A stretch of 7,941 nucleotides of DNA, taken from positions 1 to 7,941 of the forward strand of contig JBGSJO010000112.1 in NCBI GenBank assembly GCA_041741895.1, written 5' to 3'. How positions within the stretch are numbered: position 1 is the stretch's first letter; each line of letters starts with the position of its first letter. Shown here piece by piece: positions 1 to 6,910 of this stretch. The notes beneath the pieces were generated by a model. That model was not told where the DNA came from. It searched no databases and saw only the letters and a list, made by a program, of their open reading frames with translations. Position numbers and translations under genes: made by a program. Source of the stretch: Allopontixanthobacter sp041741895. Lineage in GTDB: Bacteria > Pseudomonadota > Alphaproteobacteria > Sphingomonadales > Sphingomonadaceae.

Positions 1-21
1 CCTTTGCCGGAGATTTGAATA

Positions 22-1194
22 ATGACCACTGCCTATATCGTCGATGCTGTCAGAACTGCCGGCGGGCGCCGCGGCGGGCGGCTGGCGGGGGTGCATCCGG
101 TGGATCTGGCGGCGGCTTCGCTCGATGCCTTGATGGCGCGCTGCGGCATTGATCCTGCTGCGGTTGAAGATGTCATCATGGGCTGCGTCAGCCAGGGCGG
201 CGAACAGGCCATGCAGGTTGGCCGCAATGCGGTGTTGGCAAGCAAAATGCTCCCCGAATCCACTCCCGCTGTCACGATTGACCGGCAATGCGGGTCTTCC
301 CAGCAGGCGATCCAGTTCGCGGCGCAGGCGGTGATGTCGGGCACGCAGGACGTGGTGATCGCCGCCGGTATCGAAAGCATGAGCCGTGTGCCGATGGGTT
401 CCACCGCCAGCTTCCACATGAAGGAAGGGCTGGGGATGTATAAGTCACCCGGCCTGGAGGAAAAGTACCCCGGCATCATGTGGTCCCAGTTCATGGGCGC
501 GGAAATGATTGTCGACAAGCACGGGCTTACCAAGGACGATCTCGACCGGTTTGCGTATGAAAGCCACCGCCGCGCAATTGCGGCCACGCAGGCGGGTGCA
601 TTCGACGCGGAAATCGTGCCGATCACCATCGATACGCCCGAGGGTCAGCAGCAGCACACCGTGGACGAGGGCATCCGTTTCGATGCGACGCTGGAAAGTA
701 TTGCTTCGGTTAAATTGCTGAGCGAAAACGGCCGGCTTACTGCGGCATCCTCCAGCCAGATTTGCGACGGGTCAAGCGCGGCACTGATCGTGTCGGAAAA
801 GATGCTGCGGGAACACGGGCTGACCCCGATGGCCCGCATTCACAATCTGACCGTGACCGCGGGCGATCCGGTGATCATGCTGGAAGAACCCCTGTTCGCT
901 ACCGACCGCGCCTTGCAGCGGGCCGGAATGTCGATCAACGACATTGATCTGTTCGAAGTGAACGAGGCCTTTGCCTCCGTTCCGCTTGCATGGCTGAAGC
1001 ATACCGGGGCCGATCCGGATAAGCTAAACGTAAATGGCGGGGCAATTGCGCTTGGGCATCCTCTCGGCGCGTCCGGCGCCAAATTGATGGCAACCTTGCT
1101 GCATGCCCTGAAGACCCGCGGCAAGAAATACGGCCTGCAAACCATGTGCGAAGGTGGCGGCGTAGCCAACGTAACCATCGTCGAGGCGCTTTAG
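22..1194 (+). CDS. Thiolase (acetyl-CoA acyltransferase family)
   Basis: This 390-residue protein has the normal length of a thiolase, the cytosolic enzyme that cleaves 3-ketoacyl-CoA with CoA, or runs the reverse condensation. The catalytic residues are visible in order: acyl-accepting Cys90 in DRQCGSS, the NEAF motif at 314-317, His346 in GHPLGASGAK, and the second catalytic Cys376 in MCEGGGVAN, which keeps the C-x-G-x-G pattern. The ATG is supported by GGAG at 9-12 with nine bases of spacing. It is the first complete gene of a plus-strand cluster with an SDR dehydrogenase and a crotonase, so it probably does the thiolytic step of an acyl-CoA degradation pathway. The CEGGG rather than CIGGG form of the last motif suggests a degradative acyl-CoA thiolase more than a PHB-type PhaA, but that is inference. 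The substrate is unknown. The family call is very secure. The promoter lies outside the window. Confidence 0.95.
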   Translation: MTTAYIVDAVRTAGGRRGGRLAGVHPVDLAAASLDALMARCGIDPAAVEDVIMGCVSQGGEQAMQVGRNAVLASKMLPESTPAVTIDRQCGSSQQAIQFAAQAVMSGTQDVVIAAGIESMSRVPMGSTASFHMKEGLGMYKSPGLEEKYPGIMWSQFMGAEMIVDKHGLTKDDLDRFAYESHRRAIAATQAGAFDAEIVPITIDTPEGQQQHTVDEGIRFDATLESIASVKLLSENGRLTAASSSQICDGSSAALIVSEKMLREHGLTPMARIHNLTVTAGDPVIMLEEPLFATDRALQRAGMSINDIDLFEVNEAFASVPLAWLKHTGADPDKLNVNGGAIALGHPLGASGAKLMATLLHALKTRGKKYGLQTMCEGGGVANVTIVEAL

Positions 1195-1248
1195 AACGCT
1201 TCGGCAAGGGCCATTTTACAGAGTTAAATCGCAAGAGGAATTCAGATA

Positions 1249-2031
1249 ATGTTTTTGGATAGGAATACTGCCGCCGTCGTCACCGGCGCCGCATCCGGTC
1301 TGGGCGAAGCTACTGCGCGGGCGCTGGCGGCCAAGGGCGTCAAGGTCGCGATTTTCGACCTGCAGGAAGAAAAGGGCAGACGTGTCGCCGAGGAAATCGG
1401 CGGGATATTCTGCGAAGTGAATGTCACCGACGATGCCTCAGTCGATGCCGGTTTTGCCAAGGCGCGCGAGGCGCATGGACAGGAACGTATCCTGGTCAAT
1501 TGCGCCGGCGTGGGCAATGCGATCAAGACCGCCAGCCGGTCCAAGACCGATGGTTCGATCAAGCATTTCCCGCTCGACGCGTTCAATTTCATCATCCAGA
1601 TCAATCTGGTCGGGACATTCCGCTGCATTGCCAAATCGGCTGCCGGGATGCTGACCCTGGATCCGCTGGAAGATGGCGCGCGCGGTGCGATCGTGAATAC
1701 CGCCAGTGTCGCCGCCGAAGATGGCCAGATGGGCCAGGCCGCCTATGCCGCGTCCAAGGGCGGGGTGGTTGGCATGACCTTGCCGATCGCACGCGATCTG
1801 ATGAGCGAAGGTATCCGCGTAAACACCATCCTGCCGGGTATTTTCAACACCCCGCTGATGAATGCAGCACCGCCTCAGGTGAAGGAAGCTCTCGCGGCTT
1901 CCGTGCCGTTCCCCAAACGTCTCGGATATCCGGAAGAATATGCCAAATTGGCCCTGGCCATGATCGACAATGACTATTTCAATGGCGAAGACGTGCGCCT
2001 CGATGGCGGGATCCGGATGGCGCCCCGCTGA
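1249..2031 (+). CDS. SDR-family 3-hydroxyacyl-CoA dehydrogenase (HSD10-like)
   Basis: This 260-residue classical short-chain dehydrogenase has the glycine-rich nucleotide motif TGAASGLG at 12-19. Asp37 at the end of the second strand points to NAD rather than NADP. An NCAG motif (84-87) replaces the usual NNAG. The catalytic triad is Ser153, Tyr166 and Lys170 (YAASK). The stretch around NTASVAAEDGQMGQAAY and the C-terminal FNGEDVRLDGGIRM resemble the type-2 3-hydroxyacyl-CoA dehydrogenase / 17-beta-HSD10 group, which oxidises short-chain or branched 3-hydroxyacyl-CoA and also steroids. It follows the thiolase by 54 bases and precedes a crotonase, which fits the oxidation step of the same pathway. 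AGAGGAA at 1234-1240 supports the start. The gene ends with tandem in-frame stops, TGA then TAA. The family is certain. The HSD10-like subgroup is likely, and the actual substrate is not determined. Confidence 0.93.
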   Translation: MFLDRNTAAVVTGAASGLGEATARALAAKGVKVAIFDLQEEKGRRVAEEIGGIFCEVNVTDDASVDAGFAKAREAHGQERILVNCAGVGNAIKTASRSKTDGSIKHFPLDAFNFIIQINLVGTFRCIAKSAAGMLTLDPLEDGARGAIVNTASVAAEDGQMGQAAYAASKGGVVGMTLPIARDLMSEGIRVNTILPGIFNTPLMNAAPPQVKEALAASVPFPKRLGYPEEYAKLALAMIDNDYFNGEDVRLDGGIRMAPR

Positions 2032-2034
2032 TAA

Positions 2035-2052
2035 ATCCGCCGCTAAGCGGAT
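2035..2052 (+). other. Small intergenic hairpin before the crotonase RBS
   Basis: ATCCGC (2035-2040) and GCGGAT (2047-2052) form a perfect 6-bp stem with a 6-base loop, starting three bases after the SDR stop and ending directly against the crotonase ribosome binding site GAGGAG (2053-2058). There is no T-run, so it is not an intrinsic terminator. It could affect translation or mRNA stability inside the operon, or be chance; a 6-bp stem is weak evidence. Confidence 0.35.
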
Positions 2053-2064
2053 GAGGAGAACGTG

Positions 2065-2937
2065 ATGGTCGATTTCACCCAGATCAGATATGAGATCGAT
2101 GGGCCGGTAGCCACCATCACGCTCAATCGCCCGCAAAAATTGAATGCCTATACCCGTCATATGATGGGCGAGATTTGTGCCGCGATGGATCTGGCGGACG
2201 GGGACGACGGGGTTCGTGCGGTCATTTTTACGGGCGCGGGCGAGCGGGCCTTTTGCGCCGGGGCTGATCTGACACCCGAGGGTGGCGGCGGACCGTTTTC
2301 CAGCGATGCGCCGGTCGATGATCTGTCGGATGACAGCGTGCGTGATGGTGGCGGGCGGCTGACGCTGCGGCTGTTTCAATCCACCAAACCGCTGATTTCC
2401 GCCTGCAACGGGGTTGCGGTCGGCGTCGGCGCAACGATGCAATTGGCGATGGATTTCCGGCTGGCAGCCGACAATGCGCGCTATGGTTTCGTGTTTGCCC
2501 GCCGCGGAATTGTGCCGGAAGCCTGCTCCAGCTGGTTCCTGCCCAAGATCGTAGGGATCAGCCAAGCCCTGGAATGGTGCATGACCGGCCGTGTTTTCGA
2601 TGCCGGGGAAGCGCTGCGCGGGGGACTGGTCCGGTCGGTCCATCCCGCAGCAGAATTGATGGATGCCGCGCGCGGACTTGCCCTCGAAATTGCTGAAAAC
2701 ACCAGTGCCGTATCGGTTGCCATGACCCGCGCGATGTTGTGGCGATTGTCCGCTGCCGAACATCCGATGTTGGCACACCGGGTCGATAGCCGGTCGATCT
2801 TCCGCCTGTCGAAAGGCGCGGATGCCAAGGAAGGCATCCAGAGTTTTCTAGAGAAGCGCCCACCCGAATTTCCGGGCAAGGTATCGCGTGATATGCCGGA
2901 CTTCTACCCTTGGTGGGGCGAACCTGGTTTCGAATAG
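2065..2937 (+). CDS. Crotonase / enoyl-CoA hydratase family protein
   Basis: This is a 290-residue crotonase-fold protein (numbering from the ATG at 2065). That start was chosen because GAGGAG at 2053-2058 lies six bases from it, while the GTG at 2062 is only three bases away. The CoA-binding and oxyanion-hole segments are clear: AFCAGADL (about 63-70) and NGVAVGVGATM (about 115-125). The C-terminal KEGIQSFLEKRPPEF and the PDFYPWW tail mark a common bacterial subgroup usually annotated as enoyl-CoA hydratase. By my manual alignment, the two glutamates of classical hydratase are replaced by Gln126 (in MQLAMD) and Phe144 (in YGFVFARR). A different glutamate, Glu152 in IVPEA, is present nearby. 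It may therefore be a hydratase using a variant active site or another crotonase activity such as an isomerase or hydrolase. The position in the cluster suggests the step before the SDR dehydrogenase. Confidence 0.9.
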   Translation: MVDFTQIRYEIDGPVATITLNRPQKLNAYTRHMMGEICAAMDLADGDDGVRAVIFTGAGERAFCAGADLTPEGGGGPFSSDAPVDDLSDDSVRDGGGRLTLRLFQSTKPLISACNGVAVGVGATMQLAMDFRLAADNARYGFVFARRGIVPEACSSWFLPKIVGISQALEWCMTGRVFDAGEALRGGLVRSVHPAAELMDAARGLALEIAENTSAVSVAMTRAMLWRLSAAEHPMLAHRVDSRSIFRLSKGADAKEGIQSFLEKRPPEFPGKVSRDMPDFYPWWGEPGFE

Positions 2938-3010
2938 CCGCAAGTATGATCCAGTCCGCCGCCAATCCGGCATCTTGTGTTCCGGGCCGGTTTAGGTAGG
3001 ACTTCAGGGA

Positions 3011-3499
3011 ATGTCAGATAAAGTTTCCGCGGCTTTGAGCCTTGCCGAGTTCCTGCCTTACCAGCTTTCGATCACATCGAACGCGGTCAGCAACCGCATT
3101 GCGGAGGTTTATCGCAGCGAATTCAGCCTGAAAGTGACCGAGTGGCGGGTGATGGCGGTTCTAGGCGATAGCGGGCCTTTGACCCAGCGGCATCTCACCG
3201 AATTGACCCTGATGGACAAGGTCGCGGTAAACCGCGCCTGCAAGCTGCTGGAACAACGCGGCCTCGTCAGCCGGAAGCCGAATGAAGATGACGGCCGGTC
3301 GCACCTTCTGGCTCTGACCGATGCAGGGTGGGAGGTGCATGACGGTATCGTGCCCCTGGCGCGGGCAATGGAGAGCAGGTTGCTTGAATCGCTGGACAAT
3401 GCGGAACGGCAGACTTTCGTCTCCCTGTTGCAGCGCCTGCGGGACCAGTCGGAAAAACTTGGTCCCGCAATCGTGACTGACGATTGCGGGACCGAATAA
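3011..3499 (+). CDS. MarR-family transcriptional regulator
   Basis: This 162-residue protein has a winged helix-turn-helix of MarR type: a helical N-terminus, recognition region around LTELTLMDKVAVNRACKLLE (62-81), and a wing with EDDGRSHLLALTDAG (92-106), followed by a C-terminal dimerisation helix region. Such dimers usually repress nearby genes and are released by a small ligand, often an aromatic or acyl-CoA compound. It lies 73 bases after the crotonase on the same strand, so it probably controls the acyl-CoA cluster, but no operator could be identified. The start is supported by AGGTAGG (2994-3000), ten bases away. A second purine-rich CAGGGA touches the ATG and is too close to serve. 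The last dozen or so codons contain a perfect hairpin that also looks like the terminator of the converging tad operon. Confidence 0.93.
   Translation: MSDKVSAALSLAEFLPYQLSITSNAVSNRIAEVYRSEFSLKVTEWRVMAVLGDSGPLTQRHLTELTLMDKVAVNRACKLLEQRGLVSRKPNEDDGRSHLLALTDAGWEVHDGIVPLARAMESRLLESLDNAERQTFVSLLQRLRDQSEKLGPAIVTDDCGTE
3453..3493 (-). terminator. Intrinsic terminator of the tad operon, inside marR
   Basis: GGTCCCGCAATCG (3461-3473) and its exact reverse complement (3481-3493) form a 13-bp stem with a 7-base loop. Read on the minus strand, the stem is followed by AAG and then five Ts (3457-3453), the layout of a rho-independent terminator. It lies 45 bases past the tadC stop. On the plus strand the stem is followed by GAATAATTCCC, without a T-run, so it is much weaker in that direction. 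The whole element is within the marR coding sequence, ending four bases before its stop codon. Confidence 0.82.
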
Positions 3500-3538
3500 T
3501 TCCCGAACTGATGTGGTCCAGCCTGGTCAGGCCGCGCC

Positions 3539-4546
3539 TTATTTCGGCGTGCCGTCAGCGAAGGCATCGCTGATCGAACAGGCCGCAGGGCCAAGGATCA
3601 CGATGAACAGGACAGGCAGGATGAATAGGATCAGCGGAATGGTCATGATTGCTGGCAGGCGCGCGGCCTTTTCTTCGGCACGCATCATCCGTTCGTTGCG
3701 GAATTCAGCAGACAGAACGCGCAGCGCCGATGCCAGCGGGGTGCCGTAACGTTCGGTCTGGACCATGGTGGTCACTACGCCCTTCACCGATTCAAGATCT
3801 ACCCGGTAGGCAAGATTGTTGAATGCCATCCTGCGTTCGGTCAGGAAGGATAATTCGATTGCGGTCAGTGCAAATTCGTCGCCCAGTTCAGGGTATGCCC
3901 GGCCCAGTTCCTTGGCCACGCGGTTGAACGCAGCGTCGACCGTCAAACCGGCTTCGGCACAGATAACCAGCAGATCGAGCGCATCGGGCAAGCCCTTGCG
4001 GATCAGGTCAGTGCGTTTTTTGGCCTTGTTCTGAAGAAAGACCTCAGGGCCCTTGTAACCTGCCAGCAGCGCCACCGCGAAACCGGCGAAACGTTTGAAG
4101 CTGCCCCATTCGGGGAACACATCCGATAGATAGAAGACATATCCGGCAATCGCGCCCAGCACGATGGGCAGAACGAGCCGTGCCATAATGACCACAACTG
4201 CCAGTTCCTTGTTGCGGATACCGGCATGGGCCAGCTTTTGCTGGACCGCTTCGATCTGGCTTTGCTGCAGGACCTTAAGGCCCGACAGCGTTTCCTTGAC
4301 CCGTTCGGTGCCTTCGGTTTTACGGAGCAGGCTGGTGCGTTTCTTGGTGTTCGCTTTGACAATACCTGCCTTCAGTTCGTCGCGGCGCGCATTGAGTGCC
4401 TTCACACGGCTGGCCATCGGATCTCTGACCGTGACGGCAGCATAGATCGCCAAAATGACGGCCAGGGCGGCGACACCGGCCAGAATCGTACCGACGAGAA
4501 TTACGTCGAAACCGAGCAATGTTGGTCCAGGCGGGGTGTTGATCAT
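3539..4546 (-). CDS. tadC: Tad pilus inner-membrane platform protein TadC
   Basis: This 335-residue protein has a type II secretion F (T2SSF) domain at about 185-315, including the signature GLPDALDLLVICAEAGLTVD (186-205). Hydrophobic segments lie at about 14-40, 117-140, 153-165 and 300-322. A basic, probably coiled, cytoplasmic stretch covers about 46-110. TadC pairs with TadB in the inner membrane to form the platform on which the motor ATPase acts to assemble the Flp pilin. It starts 15 bases after the tadB stop, with GAGGAA six to seven bases before the ATG, so the two are translationally close. Length and layout are normal for the family. It is the last gene of the cluster: no tadD/TPR gene follows, and a terminator hairpin and the converging marR come next. 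TadC rather than TadB is assigned from the order and from the AEAGLTVDAAFNRV pattern. Confidence 0.93.
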   Translation of the reverse strand: MINTPPGPTLLGFDVILVGTILAGVAALAVILAIYAAVTVRDPMASRVKALNARRDELKAGIVKANTKKRTSLLRKTEGTERVKETLSGLKVLQQSQIEAVQQKLAHAGIRNKELAVVVIMARLVLPIVLGAIAGYVFYLSDVFPEWGSFKRFAGFAVALLAGYKGPEVFLQNKAKKRTDLIRKGLPDALDLLVICAEAGLTVDAAFNRVAKELGRAYPELGDEFALTAIELSFLTERRMAFNNLAYRVDLESVKGVVTTMVQTERYGTPLASALRVLSAEFRNERMMRAEEKAARLPAIMTIPLILFILPVLFIVILGPAACSISDAFADGTPK

Positions 4547-4561
4547 TGTCTTGTTCCTCGC

Positions 4562-5533
4562 TCAGATCTCGAAGCTGACCATCTTGGCCATGATGAATGC
4601 GCCGAGTGACATCCAGACTGCGCCGCCCATACCGATGACCATCAGGCGTTCATCAACGAAAAATGTCCCGATGTACGTCGGGTTGATCCACCAGATCATG
4701 CCGAACACGATGAAAGGCAGGGCACCCACGATGTAGGCAGAGGCCTTGGATTCCGAGCTCATTGCCCGGATTTTAAGCTTCATTTGCGCACGTTTGCGCA
4801 AGACATCGCCTAGGTTGGACAGTGTTTCAGCCAGATTGCCCCCGGTCTCGCGCTGGATGGCCAGGGTTATGACGAAGAAATTGAATTCGGGAATCCCCAA
4901 GCGGTCGGCGGTTTCCTGGAGGGATTCCTCCATCGTCCGGCCAATCCTGATGCGTTCGACAACGCCTTTGAATTCCGAGCCCACCGGGCCGGGCACTTCC
5001 TGTGCGACAACGCCCAGCGTTTCGGTAACCGGCAGGCCCGAACGCAGCCCACGAACGAGCAAGTCGATCGCATCGGGGAATTTGGCATTGAACCGGTTGG
5101 TTCGTTTCTTGATGTGGAAATTGACCACCATGTGCGGAAGGCCCGCGCCGACTGCGAAACCGAGGCCCATGCCCAGCATGGCTGCGCCCGACTGGAGAAA
5201 TATCAGTACCGCAATGGCCAGGCCCAGGCCGAGCGAGCTGTAGAGATATTGCGAAACCGTCCATGTCTTGCCAGATCGGTCGAGCCGGGTGGCGAGCGCT
5301 TCCGCCCGAGAGCCGGAGCCTGCGACTTTGAAAGCTTTGGGCTTTCGTGCTGCAATCGCTTTCTTGAGCTGTGATTCAACTTTGGTGTTGGTGCTTTCAG
5401 AATGGCGATAGCGCACGGCATCGAGCCTGCGCTGGCTGGCCTTGCCAACAGAAGGGCCGGCCACCAATACGTATCCGATAGCTAACAAAGCCATCATTCC
5501 GCAGACAACCAGCAGGAGCTGTAAAATGCCCAT
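4562..5533 (-). CDS. tadB: Tad pilus inner-membrane platform protein TadB
   Basis: This is a 323-residue T2SSF-family membrane protein. The N-terminal membrane segment is at about 2-26, a hydrophobic pair at about 96-137, the T2SSF domain from about 151 with KFPDAIDLLVRGLRSGLPV, and C-terminal segments at about 267-285 and 298-318. The motif RETGGNLAETLSNLGDVLRKR is typical of TadB. I chose the ATG at 5533. A TTG four codons upstream at 5545 sits directly against the AGGAAAGG ribosome binding site and cannot use it, whereas that site is 12 bases from the ATG, which is slightly long. With TadC it forms the inner-membrane platform for Flp pilus assembly. The gene follows cpaE after an 85-base gap where cpaF would be expected. 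Confidence 0.93.
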   Translation of the reverse strand: MGILQLLLVVCGMMALLAIGYVLVAGPSVGKASQRRLDAVRYRHSESTNTKVESQLKKAIAARKPKAFKVAGSGSRAEALATRLDRSGKTWTVSQYLYSSLGLGLAIAVLIFLQSGAAMLGMGLGFAVGAGLPHMVVNFHIKKRTNRFNAKFPDAIDLLVRGLRSGLPVTETLGVVAQEVPGPVGSEFKGVVERIRIGRTMEESLQETADRLGIPEFNFFVITLAIQRETGGNLAETLSNLGDVLRKRAQMKLKIRAMSSESKASAYIVGALPFIVFGMIWWINPTYIGTFFVDERLMVIGMGGAVWMSLGAFIMAKMVSFEI

Positions 5534-5618
5534 GGTTATGTCCAACCTTTCCTACTCATCACTAAAAATTGACAGGGTAGCGGTCCGGCCATTACGTCCG
5601 GGCAACCCCGACATCGGA
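5534..5618 (-). other. cpaE-tadB intergenic region with imperfect inverted repeat
   Basis: These 85 bases separate the cpaE stop from the tadB start, the longest gap within the tad cluster. They contain an imperfect inverted repeat at 5596-5612 (GTC-C-GGG-CAA-CCC-C-GAC on the plus strand, with one internal mismatch), two copies of GTCCGG (5583-5588 and 5596-5601), and a short T-run on the minus strand (CAATTTTTAG) some 20 bases past these. The repeat is too short and too far from the T-run for a confident terminator. No convincing promoter for tadB is visible. No open reading frame resembling cpaF is present. Confidence 0.5.
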
Positions 5619-6899
5619 TTACTCGGCAGAGGCTGATGCTTTCTTCTGCTTCTTCGCCAGCAAGGACTTGAGATCGAAATTGCCTAACAGACTCTTTTTC
5701 TCGGGCTTGTCGTCTTCAGCCATCTCGTCGCTGGAGCCGAGGATATAATCGCTCACCTGACGGATGACGCTGCTCGATTTGTTCGAGCGGTTGGCATCCA
5801 CAAAGGTCTGGCCCAGCTTGGCTGCGTTGGCCGCAGCTTTCGCGTCATAGGGAATGGAGAAATCGATCTTGCGTTCGATCGATGCCTCGAAATCGGCCTT
5901 GCTGATTTCCATGATCCCGGACTGAACCTTGTTGGCCACGATCACCGGATGGGCGTGGGCGGCGTTGGTTTTGAGCCAGGACAGGATCCGGATGGTGTCG
6001 CGGGCCGAAGCCAGCGTCATTTCGGTTGCCAATACGATCACGTTTACATCTGCCAGCAAATGCGGGAAGTTGATCAGCATGTTGCGTGGCAGATCGATCA
6101 TGGTCATCTCGAACGCCTGGCGGAATTCTTCCTCCAGTTGCACGAATGCCGAACCATCGGTCATAAGCGGCGAATTGATCGGTGCTTCTGCCGACAGGAT
6201 CGCCAGATTATCGTTCGCCCGGATCATGGCGCGTTCGAGGAACAGGCCATCGATCCGGCTGGGATTATCGATTGCATCGGTCAGCCCGCGGCCCGGTTCC
6301 AGATCCAGCGCCAGCGCGCCGGTTCCGAAGTGAACGTCGAGATCGAGCAAGGCCGTTGGCATCTTGTGGTCGGTGCTGAACAGCCATGCGAGCGAGGTTG
6401 CCAGCGTGGAGGCACCAACACCGCCGCGGGTCCCGACAACAGCGGTTGAGATGTGACGCTTGGCCGCATTGGGATCGTTTGCCTTGGGCGAGGAGAAGAC
6501 CGCCTGCGCCTGGGCGAGGGTTTCCCGCAGATGTCCCGCGGAAAGCGGCTTCAGCAGGTAATCGTGGATGCCGCTGCCGAGCAAATCCCGGTACAGCCGC
6601 ACATCGTTTACCTGGCCGATGGCGATCACGACCGTGCCTGGTTCGCAAACCTCAGCCAGGGCGTTGATATCGTTGAGCGGATCGCCGCTTTCGGACAAAT
6701 CAACCATCAGGATGTTCGGGCTGGCTGCGACCGAAAGCGATTGAATCGCATTTCGAAGACCGCCCTTGGCGCATTTTTCCGACTGCCAGCCGAGTTCGAT
6801 TACTACCGGACGCAATACGTCCAGAGCTGCTTCGTCGCAAATGAAGGCAGCGAAGGGATCGCGGTTGCTGGCCGAGCCAGGTTTCCATGGAGCGTTCAT
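5619..6899 (-). CDS. cpaE: Pilus assembly protein CpaE / TadZ-like ATPase
   Basis: This 426-residue protein has two domains. Residues about 15-135 form a receiver-like domain with an acidic pair D22/E23, a phosphoacceptor-like D67 in ILMVDLS, and K117-P118 in YLLKPLS. Residues about 148-385 form a MinD/ParA-type domain with a deviant Walker A GTRGGVGAST (156-165), Walker A' LLDLDVHFG (184-192) and a Walker B-like MIDLPR (267-272). CpaE/TadZ proteins localise the Tad secretion machine to the cell pole and are cytoplasmic. Both lysines of the KGGxGK signature are replaced (R158 and A163). A charged, lysine-rich tail (about 398-426) follows. The ATG has AAAGGGA, overlapping the cpaD stop, which lies 11 bases upstream. 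The family is secure. ATP binding is plausible, but hydrolysis is uncertain because of the missing lysines. Confidence 0.92.
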   Translation of the reverse strand: MNAPWKPGSASNRDPFAAFICDEAALDVLRPVVIELGWQSEKCAKGGLRNAIQSLSVAASPNILMVDLSESGDPLNDINALAEVCEPGTVVIAIGQVNDVRLYRDLLGSGIHDYLLKPLSAGHLRETLAQAQAVFSSPKANDPNAAKRHISTAVVGTRGGVGASTLATSLAWLFSTDHKMPTALLDLDVHFGTGALALDLEPGRGLTDAIDNPSRIDGLFLERAMIRANDNLAILSAEAPINSPLMTDGSAFVQLEEEFRQAFEMTMIDLPRNMLINFPHLLADVNVIVLATEMTLASARDTIRILSWLKTNAAHAHPVIVANKVQSGIMEISKADFEASIERKIDFSIPYDAKAAANAAKLGQTFVDANRSNKSSSVIRQVSDYILGSSDEMAEDDKPEKKSLLGNFDLKSLLAKKQKKASASAE

Positions 6900-6910
6900 G
6901 ATGTTTCCCT

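Noticed and set aside
1438..2778. Long 446-codon open frame on the minus strand across the SDR and crotonase genes
   Set aside because: It is a shadow of the two plus-strand genes in GC-rich DNA. Its translation is low-complexity in appearance, rich in His, Arg and Gly, with no recognisable domain, while the plus-strand frames carry clear motifs.
2938..3010. Possible MarR operator or promoter in the crotonase-marR gap, with several CCGG units
   Set aside because: No inverted repeat of typical MarR operator length and no convincing -35/-10 pair were found; CCGG is common in DNA of this composition.
3520..3531. Short palindrome GCCTG-GT-CAGGC between marR and tadC as a second terminator
   Set aside because: It has only 5 bp with a 2-base loop and no T-run, and the 13-bp hairpin nearby explains termination better.
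4783..4800. Direct repeat TTTGCGCA twice within tadB
   Set aside because: It is explained by coding for the basic RKRAQMK segment. It is short, and no palindrome or array surrounds it.
5534..5562. Seven-codon leader peptide (ATGAGTAGG... ending TAA) just before the tadB ATG
   Set aside because: It is very short, overlaps the tadB ribosome binding site, and has no convincing ribosome binding site of its own.
5569..5597. Plus-strand promoter-like sequence (TTGACA, 17-base spacer, TTACGT) in the cpaE-tadB gap, which would give an antisense cpaE transcript
   Set aside because: The -35 box is a perfect match but the -10 box is poor, and no other evidence supports an antisense RNA.
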